From contig OY744469.1 of assembly GCA_963556145.1 (NCBI GenBank), positions 3,754,767 through 3,818,766 on the forward strand: a stretch of DNA of 64,000 bases. The letters are read 5' to 3'. The position numbers and the translations under genes are program-made. Under the pieces are notes generated by a model. That model saw nothing but the letters and a program-made list of their open reading frames with translations, was not told the origin of the DNA and did no database searches. This document shows, in pieces, positions 21,706 through 33,179 of this stretch (the stretch's first letter is position 1; every line of letters begins with the position of its first letter). The DNA comes from Hygrocybe punicea (lineage: Eukaryota > Basidiomycota > Agaricomycetes > Agaricales > Hygrophoraceae).

Positions 21706-21708
21706 TAC

Positions 21709-22263
21709 TGTCATATCCCATGCAGCTCCGCCGGATTCCGACGAACTCCGCTCCGGACTTTTCCGCCGACTTATCTTATCTTATCTTATCTTATCTTCTC
21801 GCGTACGTTATTGTTCTTCTCTTGTTAATTACTATTCTTCCCCATCTCCGTTTACTCCGACCTCCTTTTCTCTTCCTCCCCTTTGTTTACTTGTCACCGT
21901 ACATAGCAACCTTTTATCCCTTTTATTTTCTTCCGAACTCCGGTCCTCTTTCCGGAGTTCATATTGTCTTCACGTCTCCAAGGACATGACAATTAGTCTA
22001 CCAAGTATATAACTAGAACTACAATGTTCTGTAACTCCGTTCAGAAAATCAACTTGAGTTCCTTATTTCTTACCCACTCTCAAACTTAAGGCTTTCCCTT
22101 AAGCTCATTAGTTATCTTAATACTTAGTCCGGAACTCCGGACTAACTCCGCTCCGTCCACGTCTTCTCAATACGACTTAAGGAAGTAGTGAACCTACTTC
22201 AAGAGTTGACGTCTCCGCTCCTCCGAAGAACTCCGATCCTTCCGGAGTTGCACGCCTCTAACA
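21709..22263 (+). repeat. 3' LTR of the gypsy element
   Basis: 555 bp, the same sequence as the 5' LTR, preceded by a polypurine tract and followed by the target duplication ACTAT. Confidence 0.97.
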
Positions 22264-24474
22264 ACTATTTCTTAAGGGCTTTCTACTCCTGTGATTACAT
22301 TTAGATAATATTTAGTGTATGGTGAGTTGTAGATGAAATAACAGGGAAACCAGCACTTTTTGAGACCCAAAATGATATTGTCAAATTATGGCATCAAATG
22401 AGCTCCTATGAACAAGATTGTAGGGGGGAAATTGTTCATTTTTTCAAGGGCTAGAAGTACATATACCGTGTTTTCCTTTATTTTTGTGTTTTGAGCCAAT
22501 ATTACATCTGTACTATTTTTGATTGCATTGGGATCGAAATACCACAAGAATTATAAATATTGGCTCAAAACACAAAAATAAAGGAAAACACGGTATATGT
22601 ACTTCTAGCCCTTGAAAAAATGAACAATTTCCCCCCTACAATCTTGTTCATAGGAGCTCATTTGATGCCATAATTTGACAATATCATTTTGGGTCTCAAA
22701 AAGTGCTGGTTTCCCTGTTATTTCATCTACAACTCACCATACACTAAATATTATCTAAATGTAATCACAGGAGTAGAAAGCCCTTAAGAAATAGTACAAC
22801 TTTCCCTCTATAACCATCTCAATCCATGCAGTATTCCATGAGATACAAGAGAAATTTCACCAAGTCCAAAATTTTTACACCTCAAAATTTTTTTTAACTT
22901 TTCCGCATGTTTATGAAATCAGCTGTAATGTTCGTGCATCGCCTATAGAGAAAATTTTTTTGGGCAAGAGATATGATTCTACTTCTGATACTGGAAAATC
23001 AGATACAGTTGGGGCCATGTGTGGACAAGCTTATATAAGCATCCAAATATAGGTTGTTGCAAAAAAGACAAATTACCTTCCAATTATATTCAAAATATTC
23101 ATACTGGTCTCAATTCTTATCAGAATCAGCTGAAAATTGAACTGCTGACTAATATTATCATTTCAGATCAGGTGTGACAGTGACATGTGACCAATCTAAC
23201 CATATAAGGCAATTTTTGATATTATATAGCAAATTTTTTGCTGATCATAATGGTAACAGTCACATGTGACCAGTCTAACCATATAAGGCAATTTTACACC
23301 GTATATGCTAAATTTGAGGTGATCACAGGAGTCATAGTCACATGTGACCGCTGTTACTATATATGGAAATATCAGCCATATAAGCGGAAATCAGTGTAAC
23401 TCAGATGATATAATGTTATTTTTACTTAAAACATATAATTCAATGTGATATTGCTGTATATATTATATGCCAATTATATATTTCAAGCAAAATCACTTAT
23501 CGATGTTCATAATAATCATACGAATAAAAATCTAATGACAGAAACAAGACTTTGTTCATGCCATACGCAACTTTAGCCCACTCAAGCACAGCTAGCTATC
23601 TTCATATTATCATTGGTTGTGCAGCAAGGTTATGGAGATGTAAGGTGGAGCAAATGTAAGTCAATTGTTATTATACTATTTAAAGACAGTTGTATTTGAC
23701 AGTTGACGTGTTGCTCTCTTTTTTAGCTGAGAATAGTACATAATGATGAAGCAAATAACACGCTATGCAGTTTTATTTTTTCTACTTTTTATGTTGCTAT
23801 GGTGAGAGGTTGCTATAATGAAAGTGAGGAGGAGAAAAAAAGAACTCGTTCATGCCATGCGCAGCACTGGCCCACTAAACAAGTTTGCAGAGGTAAGGCA
23901 TAGCACGGGTAGGGGTTTACCCATGGTTATTCCAAAACAAGTAATGCAGATTCGGGTACGGTGTTTCAGTTTGCACACCATGTCAAAACTGTACCCATTA
24001 TCTGTGGGTGATAGGTTTTCATGGGTCTGTCAACCCAAGCCCCAGGTAGGTTTTTTCTTTGTTATTTCCTTTATTTTCACATTAATTTCTTTACTTTTGC
24101 GAAGTTCATGTGATATTTGCTACCACCACAACCGGGACAAGCGAAAACACAATAACAACAACAAGAAAACCCACAAATGACAATGACAACAACAACCATA
24201 ACAACAACAACAACAACAACAACAACAACCCCACATGCCAAATATGAACCACCAAAGTCACGACAGCAACGACAAGGATAGAAAGGAAAGTTGGGAGGTA
24301 TGTCCACTTACCAGCTTAGATACATCCCCCCAATCCAGTCCCAATGACATCAGCTAATGAGGGGAATGGATGAGGCAACGACGAAGACAGACACAGCAAC
24401 AATGGTCCCACCCCGTGAACATGCTCCGGTCATGCCAATGATGTGCGGATGCCCATGGAAACAGATGGAGCACA

Positions 24475-24505
24475 TCAATTGATGAGTCCCCATTGTTTGC
24501 AAGGT
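24475..24505. repeat. 55 bp palindromic unit, copy 5 (right half)
   Basis: tcaattga centre, ttgcaaggt arm, in B2. Confidence 0.65.
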
Positions 24506-24550
24506 AGTTAGCATGTACAGATGCCCATGGAAAGTCCCTGGCCCCATCCA

Positions 24551-24606
24551 ACCTCGCAAAAATGGACAGAGCACATCAATTGACATGCTCCTGTTGTTTG
24601 TGAGGT
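24551..24606. repeat. 55 bp palindromic unit, copy 6
   Basis: acctcgcaaa ... gagcacatcaattgacatgctc ... tttgtgaggt, in B2. Confidence 0.8.
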
Positions 24607-24645
24607 AGTTAACATGCGGGGACACCTGTCCCTGGCCCCAACCCA

Positions 24646-24701
24646 ACCTCGTGAAAACAGATGGAGCATGTCAATTGATGTGTCCCTGTTCTTCATGAGG
24701 T
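24646..24701. repeat. 55 bp palindromic unit, copy 7
   Basis: acctcgtgaa ... gagcatgtcaattgatgt ... ttcatgaggt, in B2. Confidence 0.8.
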
Positions 24702-24844
24702 TGTTTGGATGGAACATGGCAGGTACCCGCAAATAACGGGTATGGTGTGTACCTGTCATCGGAGCAGGTACGGGTTCCATGGGTATGGGTGCGGTGTCAG
24801 GAATTCCGACCCATGGTATACCCATGCAATGCCTTATGTGGAGG

Positions 24845-27249
24845 GAGTGTTGGTGGCCACCACAGGGGGCAGTGACGAACTCCATTATTGCACCAAGCAA
24901 ATCCACATGAAGTTCCGGAACCATGGTGAAGGTCATTGCATTGGCATCACAGAGGAAGCCAATAATCATGAGTTTGTCACCAAACTCCTTTTTAGCCTTT
25001 TTGTGAGGTAGCCTGATCTCATCCCACAGGAGGAGCTGTGTCTGCTTGTAGGGGTAGAAGCAGTTGTATGGAGGATAGTAGGTGAGGTGGCCAGTGACCT
25101 TGAAGGAGAAGGTGTCATCCATGTAAGTGAAGAGCTCCACCAGGTGCTGGACATATATGGCAATCCATATCACAAGGGCCATGAAGGTGGCCCAGATGTG
25201 ATAGGCACCCTGGTTGCTGAAGTTGTTGTTCCTGTCAATGTGGTGCTCACTGCCAATGGTTACGACCTGCTTTGCCTGGTACAAGAAGTGAAGGGGCATG
25301 CACCTGTAAGTTTGCAAGATGTCCAACTTGAAGAGAGTAAGGGGGACATTTCCACGGATGCACCGGAAATTGAGCAATGCCTGGCCAAGGTTTTGAAGAT
25401 TGTCCAGGCAGGAGCCCATGATGGCTGACTGAGCAATGAGGGAGTTGAGTGAGTGTACACTCACGCTGTGATCAACAACTAGCCTGAGACTGGTGGAGCA
25501 TGGTTTCAGGACTGCATGGATTGGCATACTGTACATTCTGAAAAATGGTCCAGGCCAATTTTCTTTTCACATTGTGTATGAATGAAATGCCATTCCTCCT
25601 CAGATTTTGGAGCCCTCTGCAAGGTGTCATGAATTGAAGGATAAGACGCATCCCAAATGGACCAAGGCCAAAATCCTTGATGCAGGCCAGTGACCACAGA
25701 ATGAACAAAGGGACAGTTAGGGTGTGTGGTGAGGAGCGCTGCAAAAGTAGCCACCCAAATGGGGGTGATGATCTTGAAAAGGTGTGAATGCCAAGAGATG
25801 GTGTTCATGAGGTTGTCAGCGTACTCAGTAGAAGGGGGCTGCAGGAGGGGAGGATCAGACTCAGAGGTGAGGGCCGATGGGTAAGTTCAGGTGTTGAGGT
25901 TTGACCAGAGGAAGTTCCAGAAATACTTCAGTCAGGAGGGAGAGAAGTTACACCTTCAGGTTTTTGCAAGTGGAAGCGGTGTGGTCCAAGCAATGGCAGA
26001 GTGAGCAGATGTGAGAGCACCAGCATTGGGAAGCAGAGGACAGGCAGATGCCCTCATTGAAACAGTGGCAAGGTTCCAGTTTCTTCTTGCCATAAATCCA
26101 AGACCAGGTGTGGGCTCTGGAATGGGAATGGGAGTCGTTGCAAGTGGGAGAAGTGGATGCCAGGAATCCGGTTCTGAATTCCAAGAGGTAAGAGTGTTCC
26201 CAGTGGGCAAATGATTGAAAGTCTGTGAGGAGCAGATCCTGTCATGACGTGATGTCCATCTGAATTTTCCGGTCAAGGAGGATGATCCACTCACCTATGG
26301 AGGGATCTGTGCTGTTGAAGAGTTCAAGTACATACTGTTGGTACTGCTGCAATTCTCATTGATGATGGGGAAAGACCCAGAGGGTTGCTTCTGATGCCTT
26401 TCCCCAGGCAATGACCCATTCATTGATGGTCTTGACAGACTTGATGGGGTCAGATGATCCAAATCAAAGCTTGATATTGTCTCCAAGTTTCTGTGATGTT
26501 CATGTATTGTGTGAGACAGAATGATGGTGAGTGATGACCTTGTCGAGGTTGATTGACTGTCCTTTGATGAGCACAGTCCACTCAGATTCTAGGAAAGAGA
26601 TATGGCTGGTGGAGTTGAGGAGTGAGCTGAGAACATATTTGAAGTCTTTCTAGAACTCAAGGAGGAGTTGGCAAGTTTTGGTGAGGTCAGGATTGAGTAT
26701 GGCATCACCAATGAGGTTTGCAATGGTCCATGGAAGTGCGAAATCATCAACTCTTCTCTGTTTTGAAGAGTTGTCTGGTTCAACAGAGGAATTGTGAGAC
26801 CCATTCAGTCGAGGAGCATTGGCTGCGATTGGTGGGGGAGAATGGAGTCATGGTAACTGGTCGATGGATCAATTGATAAGCACTTCAGAAGTGGTTCTAC
26901 AACGGTATCGGTTCCTGGTAATTCATATCTCTTGAGCATGTTGAGGTAGGAGGTGAGGATGGAACTTCCAGTGCTCCTGGGTTCTCTGGAACCGGGGATT
27001 GTATCCATGAGAGCAAGGAAGGTTTGTGCTTTGTTGTGCCCCCTCTCCTGAAGGTGTTGAGTACGAGTTCACATTCCTGACTGACATCTGTTCTAGCAGG
27101 GACTTCCAGGATAGTCGTATTTGGTGCAGGAGTGGGAGGCTCTTTGGAGCGTGCTTGGCTCCTGGAGAATTGAGATTGCAAGTTGCTGAGTTGTGTGAAC
27201 AATTCCATTCCAATCCATCTTTGCAGAGACCCTGAGTACATGATGTCAT
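24845..27249 (-). pseudogene. DIRS-like reverse transcriptase pseudogene (proximal part)
   Basis: Minus-strand coding-like sequence in several frames. The N-terminal part includes a Cys/His region (HICSLCHCLDHTASTC) near 25960. Then come FVHSVVTGLHQGFWPW and, in an open frame from 25536 to 24845, MYSMPIHAVLKPCS, LRLVVDHSVSVHSLNSL and the catalytic YMDD (ELFTYMDDTFSF), ending TAPCGGHQHSLR at the Z1/B2 junction. These motifs match the widespread agaricomycete RT family linked to tyrosine-recombinase (DIRS-like) elements. It continues at 14703-15025. Frameshifts and stops make it non-functional. Confidence 0.7.
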
Positions 27250-27365
27250 GAAAAATGATAGTTGATGGAATTTTATTCAGATATGAACACGATAAAAAAT
27301 AATCTGTACTTTCTGTGAGCCAGTGTGGTAGTAAAGAATATAGGATAGAGGGTGAAGGAGTACGC

Positions 27366-27456
27366 TACCTGCGTGAACCAATGCAGTGAGGAAACAAGAG
27401 GGTGAGACAACCCTTGTTTCTCAATGCAGTTTTGGGTTCACCCGCAGGTAGGGAAA
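27366..27456. repeat. About 90 bp imperfect hairpin upstream of PRP40
   Basis: Outer arms ctacctgcgtgaacc and ggttcacccgcaggtag, inner arms aacaagagggt and acaacccttgtt around a 3 nt loop, with loosely matching sequence between. It sits 270 bp upstream of the PRP40 start. Could be a tiny foldback element or an exported structure; no other copy was seen here. Confidence 0.6.
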
Positions 27457-27728
27457 GGTTAATATGCCTGTGAGTTAGGGATTACACCCATAAAAGGAGA
27501 TACGGTGAAGCTACGGAGGTGGGACGCATGTCATTATGAGGCGAGAGCAGCACGCGAAGCGAGGCAGTCTATTAGACTTGAGTCAAATTATTTTTTAAAC
27601 TCGATGCAAGTCCTGCGTTTTCAAACTCAGTTGGATTTCAAACTCAGTTAGGTCCTATTTTCGCGGCACCTATACAATGACTGCCATCTTTCACTTAAGG
27701 TCACAGTTTGCGTTATCATCTAATAAAC

Positions 27729-30700
27729 ATGAACATCTGGGTATATCTGTCACCAACATTACCCGGTCATTCAACTCATATTTGCTCTTTAGACGGAACA
27801 CCGTAATCCCGAAGGCCGTACTTATTGGTTCAATACCGGAACCAGAGAAAGTGTCTGGGAAAAACCTGACGGTGCGATTTCTCTGATTCCTTTGGAATTT
27901 TGCCAAAAATTTACTCCATAGATCTTAAAACACCATTTGAAGTACTTGTCTGAGTTGGTAACAGTCCCAGTGATAGTTGACTCAGCCTTTACAGCGGGCA
28001 CTCAATCAAACAATGTGGAAGGAATACTTTTCTGGGGGTAGGAAATACTACTACAATGTGAGTTCCATGCGTTTGCAAGTCCTCATAATAATCACCCACT
28101 TTTCCCGTAGACCGACACGAAAGAATCGAAATGGGATATGCCTGATGAGCTCCTCCTCCTACTTGAGCGAGTAGAGAAAGATGGAGGGGGTAACCAGCCA
28201 GCTCCCTCTACAATTTCGTGGGTCTCCTCCCTCAGCTTCTCGAATGGGTGTTACTTCATAAGTCGCACCGTCATAGCTCCACTCAAATATGTAGCTCGAA
28301 CTTCATTCAAGGTACAGGAATGCAAAATGCACTCGTGCCTGCGGACAATACCCCAAGGTCTCCCAAGGTACTCCCCTTTACCCCCACAAGTATACTTCCG
28401 GCACGACCCAACCTGCCTGATGATCCCGTCATCCCCCATAATGGATTTGCAACTGTTGAAGAGGGTGAAAAGGCCTTCGTGCATTTGTTGAGAAAAGCTG
28501 GCGTGGATGCCAACTGGACTTGGGATCAGACAATGAGAGCCATTATTACTGACCCACTGTACAAGGCACTCAATAATCTCGCCGAGAAGAAGGCCGCGTG
28601 GCAAAAAGTGTTTAATACAGACGGATTTTCTGAACGCTGCTCACGGCTTATTTTAGTTCACAGATGCATTAAAAGCTAAAGAGCAGGAAGAAAAGGAAGC
28701 TCGCCTATCCAAACTTCGTCCGGCTCTCAGGAATATGCTCAAAGGCAATCCCAACGTATTTCACTACACGACCTTTGTCACTGCAGACAAAGGGTTTTCC
28801 CAACATCCGATATGGCAACAGGCTAAAATTGAAGCTGAGAGGAGACTTATTTTCGAGGAATACGTTACGGAACTTAAGCAACGTGAAGTGGTATGCCCAA
28901 ATATTCCATTGCACTCTACGGATCTAATCCCATTCTCAGCAAGAAACTCGGGCCGCCCGTGGCCGTAGCATCTCTAAAGTGGTCTCACTGTTCAAACGAC
29001 TAGATGTCGATGTCGTTACAAGGTGGAGAACAGCACACGCGCTAGTTCTGGAATCTGACGACTGGAAGAGTGATTCGGAGCTCAGAAAATTGCCTACCCT
29101 CGACATTCTCCTCGCATTTGAAGACTATAGTCGGGTGAGGGAACGTGAGTTCGAGGAGCAGATGAGACGTTCCCAAGTGGAGAAGACAAGGAAGGAGAGA
29201 AAGGCTCGTGAAGGGTTTAAGGTGAAGGCCATCTTGCTGCTCCGTACAACTCCTATCCATGACGTTCTCCCAGGAATTGCTTCAAAATTTTGTTGAGTCA
29301 GGCAAGATCAAGGCCAGAACGAAGTGGAAAGAAATATACCCATTTTTTTCCATTAACGAGCGATATTTGAACATGCTGGGGAACCCTGGTTCTAATCCTC
29401 TTGAACTGTTTTGGGATGTTGTAGACAATCTTGATCAGAAGCTGGATGCGAAGATCGCGGTTGTGGAAGAAGTCATTTCCAACCACAACAGTCGGTTGCC
29501 TCCGAACGATGACCAGGATGGTGGCCCCAAATCTTTCGTATTCAGCCCCGAGATCAACGAGGAAGAGTTCATGAAAGTGATAAAGGGAGACCCAAACTAT
29601 TCGGTCAACATTCTGAGTCATGACGATCTCCGCGTGGTGTTCGATACAGTGAGTCATGCGCATCTTGGGAAATATACCGACTGTGATCATCTTTTAGCTA
29701 CACGAACAAGCTCTCAAAAAGCAGGCCGACGAGAAGCGACGTATTGAAAGAAAGCAACGTCATTTGCAGGATGACCTGCGATACGCCCTCAAAAAGCTCC
29801 CGGAGCCTTTGGACGTCAATATCTCTTATGAATTGGTATGAAACGACTTGTAGGATTTGAAAAAGAGGAGCTGAAATCCATCAGGCCGTTCCTCTCATTG
29901 AAAACCTTCCGGAATTCCAAGCCTTAGATGACGATGAAGGGAGACGGGCAGCGTTTTCCAAATTTGTTAAGAGACAGAAGGTGAGATCTGTTCGGGGTGA
30001 TTTGATCACTTACCACAATATAAACTGTAGGAGCGCATGCGTGAAGCATCGGAGGATGGCGCTTCCAGCACAGGTCGGAAACGCAAGGAACCCAACCGAG
30101 ATTATCGCGAGGGGGAGCGCGAGCGAGAACGTGGAGATAGACATCGCGAGCCCGATCGAGACAGTCACCGAGGAAAGGAATCCGAGAGAGAGAGCCGCAA
30201 CTCGAGGAACTACCAGCGTGGACATGATGACTATGATGGACAGAGCCACCGCTCGTCCCGCGACTACCCAAGGGAACGGGAACGCGAGAGGGAGAAGGGA
30301 AAAGACCACACAAAAGAAGCGGAGAAAGAGAGGGAGCCTTATAGGTCTTCAAAGCATCACCGTGAGCTCGAAAAGGACAGCAGGCGACGAGATCGGAAAT
30401 TCTCGAGGGGTGGAAGTAGGGAATGGGAAGAAACCGAGACCAAACAAGAACGAGAGAGGAGTGCCTCGGCACAGCAGGAGGAACCAAGGGAGAAGAGGGT
30501 GCTTGCTAATGACGGGAGGATCATTGAGGAAAGGGTTGACAAGGTGCGAATGTCAGAAGACAGGTTGAGGATGCCTCTAACGGACACCAATTGTCTAGAG
30601 ACCACGTTATGACCAAGAAGAAGTTGTTGTGGAAATTACGATGGAAGTTGATGACGAAGGTCTTGCTCGAGCGGAAACACCGGAAGAAGGCGAAATATAG
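27729..30700 (+). CDS. PRP40: Pre-mRNA-processing factor PRP40 (U1 snRNP-associated, WW and FF domains)
   Basis: Spliced gene of roughly a dozen exons. Exon 1 is only ATGAACATCTGG (27729-27740). WW1 is encoded by exons 1-3 ([18 protein letters not shown] ... SVWEKPDDLKTPFE) and WW2 by 27986-28190 ([15 protein letters not shown], then SKWDMPDEL). After a linker the FF repeats begin at [20 protein letters not shown] (about 28445), with introns at about 28606, 28890, 29220, 29650, 29837 and 29980. The C-terminus is an Arg/Glu/Asp/Ser-rich tail ending EEGEI. PRP40 bridges the 5' splice site complex and the branch point in early spliceosomes. Exon limits at 28190-28330 and the last intron (30564-30600) are uncertain. 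No transposon-type decay; an intact host gene. Confidence 0.92.
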
Positions 30701-30731
30701 TCGTTTGTAGTCGCCTCAATAATAAAAACAA

Positions 30732-31231
30732 CTATCTATCATTGGGTATTACGAAGTCGCCGATTCTAATTCGGGTGTATGGCTGTTTATGCTGGATTGT
30801 TTTTTGATACCCTTTTCGCCTCTTTTTCTTGAATATGTACTCCATCCTTCCCTTGGTATGCTCCAAGACGGTGGCGGCCACCCGGACTCCATTCGTTGGG
30901 ATGCAGGGGTTGCCACGCAATGTATATTCACGGGAGCCCAGTTCGTGAATTTTCGTGAGAGCAAGAACGTCCCCAACATGAACGTCTCTCAGACGAGGTA
31001 CAGTGAGAACGTCCCTTGGGGCCAGTAGATATTTTCGACCTGCCAAAGAGGCGACGACATATTGAGCAGGCTGAGAGCGGATAAGATGGAAAGCAGCATG
31101 GAGGGAGCCGAGCTGGGTGTGACTGGCTCGTGGGGTACAATTCCGTAAAGACGGCACTGGTTTAGATTGGTTAGTGGTTGAGGGAGAAGGACATGAAAAT
31201 GGAGGAGCTTACAACATTTGGAAGTAGCCAT
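30732..31231 (-). CDS. MRPL49: Mitochondrial large-subunit ribosomal protein bL21m
   Basis: Exon 1 is 31231-31213, a 56 nt GT-AG intron follows (31212-31157), and exon 2 is 31156-30732. The N-terminus (MATSKCLPSLRNCTPRAS) is basic and free of acidic residues, fitting a mitochondrial presequence. The body carries the bL21 core: YVVASLAGRKYLL, a VGDVLAL turn, and the C-terminal KKKRRKGYQKTIQHKQPYT. It binds 23S-type rRNA in the mitochondrial large subunit. It is convergent with PRP40, whose stop lies 31 bp away; an AATAAA-like signal lies between them. Intact. Confidence 0.93.
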
Positions 31232-31404
31232 AAGTACTGGCGACAGATCACCTGTATGGCCCGATGCTGATTACAGTATGCGAATCAGTCGGTTGCATAA
31301 ATATTGAGAAACACAAAAACTTGTTTGTCTGGGCTTGCCATAACCTTAATTTAGCAATTTGTCACGATCGGCCTGCGGAAACTCCAAACTAGCCTGGACC
31401 TCTC

Positions 31405-31515
31405 TTGACTCTGAGCACCTTAGGCAGGACTTCGGGGAGGTTCCCACGGCCTTCAAGGGGGGGTTCTTATGTGATGGGAAAGTGGCCTTAGAGGCCTGGC
31501 TCTCGAGAGCTTCTG
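31405..31515. repeat. Inverted repeat arm (left), partner at 34010-34130
   Basis: The segment gcaggacttcggggaggttccc ... ggccttagaggcctggc recurs in reverse complement at about 34010-34130 with few changes. The pair encloses the purine-rich, palindrome-bearing block. The arms might be the ends of a composite element or two copies of a small repeat; no duplication of flanks was resolved. Confidence 0.6.
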
Positions 31516-31998
31516 CAATACATTTCCTGATCAATACTAATTTGTGCCTGCCGGGTCACCTTTGCACCTCCCGGTTGCCCCCCCGGAGGCTCGGGCAATG
31601 TTCCTCGTATGTATGTATGCACCAATTGAATGCAATATTAATATTACATCCTTGTCAAAAAATACTTTGCGATCTGAACCTTACCCCCACCACCACCAGG
31701 CATTACTATCCAAGGCAACAAAACAATCCAGATGCGCTCCAGTCGGGCGGGAGAGAGGGGGAAGAGAGGGAGGGAATGGGGAGCGGGAAGAGAGAGTGGA
31801 GAGGGAGGGAGGGGATAGAGAGGGACCGGGGACCGGAGAGGGAGGGAAAAGGGAGTGGAGAGAGGGTCAGAGTGGCCAACTCCATACCTGAACCCTTGGA
31901 AACCATACCTGGAGTGGGTCTTGGGCAACCCGACCGTTCGGGCACAGTTTCATGGCCAAACCGCGGGTGGGGCACACCCACCGATTAGGCGTTCCATT

Positions 31999-32053
31999 AC
32001 CTCACGAGGGTAGCCGGCCATGTCAATTGACAAGGGCCTGGCCCTCGAGAGGT
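31999..32053. repeat. 55 bp palindromic unit, copy 8
   Basis: acctcacgaggg ... atgtcaattgacaa ... ccctcgagaggt. Confidence 0.85.
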
Positions 32054-32069
32054 ATGTTTTGCCTTCCTC

Positions 32070-32124
32070 ACCTCGCGAGGGTGGCCGCCAACGTCAATTG
32101 ACGTGGGCCCGGCCCTCGCGAGGT
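32070..32124. repeat. 55 bp palindromic unit, copy 9 (best preserved)
   Basis: acctcgcgaggg, 9 nt, acgtcaattgacgt, 9 nt, cctcgcgaggt; symmetric spacing, CpGs intact. Confidence 0.92.
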
Positions 32125-33179
32125 ACTCGGGGGTGGTGCCGGTGCTGGCGCTGGCGCTGGTGCTGGTGCTGGTACTGGTGCTGGCCCCTCTTCGTTACCC
32201 TCATCGCCATCACCTCGAAGGCACAAGACACACATCATTCGACGTGCGCTTGTGTTCACGAGGTAACCGAGGAGGAGGAGGGAGTAAGTGGATGGCAAAA
32301 GTAGATAGAAAAAAACATACCTGGGCCTGAGTGTGGGCGCACCACACCTCCGACCCAGCTTTCCATGCTCCCCGTCGTCGTTATCGGCGTGGTCATTGTC
32401 GCGGCAGTTGTTGATCGGAGAGCGGAGAGGGAGACAGTGTGGAGGGAGCGGGGAGGAGACAGTGTGGGGTGAGGAGAGAGAGGGGGCAGAGGGTTGAAGA
32501 AATGGCGGGGAGGAATTGAGAGCGGGGAGAGGGAATGGAGAGAGAATGTGACAGTGGGGAGTGGAAATGCGGAGGAGAGGGGATGGAGAGAGGGAGAATG
32601 CTGGTGGGGGAGGTGTGGTAGAGGTTTCGGGAGAAGTGCGGGGAGGCGAATATTTGTCGTACTAGTACCTGTAATAGGCTAACTTGAAGTTCAGTCACGA
32701 GTTTGGTTAGAGACCATCGGATGCACTAACCTACCAATGTCGCGGAACCTCCAAGTAATATCCACAAATATTGAGTGCAAGCATGAGTGGCAGTGAGTGC
32801 TGAATGTCTCGGTATTTTTCTCTTGATTTTTGATGCAGTGGTTGTTGTATATGTGAATTTTCATAGTCAGTGCACCGTTAAACAAACTCTCATTGGTTGA
32901 TCATCGCCGCCGATCTCTGACACCTCTCCCGGACCTCTCCCGGACCTCTCCCAGACCTCTCCCCACCTCTAGCTGCTATACCTCACGTTGCAGCCAGTCA
33001 GGTGATCGATCAACGATCAACAAACCGCGTCGCGTTCTCTTCTTGTCGCGCCTCTCTCTTTCACCTTCTTGTAAGTCCCTTTCGCCTTTCAATCATTCTG
33101 CCAAAACTAATGCCTGAAAAGAGGTTGAGGATGACGATGACAAAGAGGAGGAGGATGAGCAAGGAGGAACACAACGGCC

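Larger units (their letters stand above)
15238..22263 (+). mobile_element. Full-length Ty3/gypsy chromodomain LTR retrotransposon
   Basis: 7,026 bp with two 555 bp LTRs that read as identical throughout, TG...CA ends and an exact 5 bp target duplication ACTAT (15233-15237 and 22264-22268). Internal order: primer-binding site, gag, pol (protease, RT, RNase H, integrase, chromodomain), an antisense spliced gene, and a polypurine tract. Identical LTRs and intact long ORFs point to a very recent, potentially active insertion. Chromodomain plus a self-priming-type PBS places it near the Tf1/sushi group. Inserted in FB2. Confidence 0.97.
15103..22925. mobile_element. Foldback MITE FB2, split by the gypsy element
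   Basis: Starts CAGCTGATTTCATAAACATG and ends with its exact reverse complement, flanked by TA (15101-15102 and 22926-22927). Without the gypsy insertion it would be about 790 bp, a long palindrome centred near 22530. The inner arm sequence (gagggaaagttgtactatttcttaagggct) is shared with FB1 and FB3. Confidence 0.85.
15026..23886. mobile_element. Repeat element Z1, interrupted by FB2 and the gypsy element
   Basis: Outer pieces 15026-15102 and 22926-23886 match Z2 (44027-45320, inverted) and Z3 (61270-62381). The left tip is a short hairpin (CGAGTTCTTTTAAT ... ATTAAAAGACTCG), followed by a TTAA-rich tract. The inner part has repeated subterminal motifs gtcacatgtgacc and ctaaccatataaggcaatttt; the right tip is ...CACTAAACAAGTTT. 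No ORF of substance. Class unresolved: the hairpin tip recalls Helitron-type termini, but no CTRR end is visible. Confidence 0.6.
23894..24836. mobile_element. hAT-like element B2 with decayed 8 bp TSD
   Basis: Starts TAAGGCATAGCACGGGT and ends with a diverged complement (...ACCCATGCAATGCCTTA). Flanks are TGCAGAGG (23886-23893) and TGTGGAGG (24837-24844), both one CpG transition away from TGCGGAGG. Homologous, inverted, to B1 (39373-43994) in order: GGGTAC-type subterminal repeats, a T-rich intron-like segment, a CAA-rich tract (24180-24240), then palindromic units. Strongly CpG-depleted compared with B1. No transposase. Confidence 0.8.
31690..32680. mobile_element. Probable hAT-like non-autonomous element related to family B (ends unresolved)
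   Basis: Contains a GA-rich tract (31736-31880), two adjacent palindromic units (31999-32053, 32070-32124), and a GCT/GGT triplet tract (32130-32190). The sequence tacctgggcc-tgggcgcaccac near 32315-32350 matches 43585-43610 in element B1. A second GA-rich tract spans 32415-32640. No TIR or target duplication could be assigned. Confidence 0.45.
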
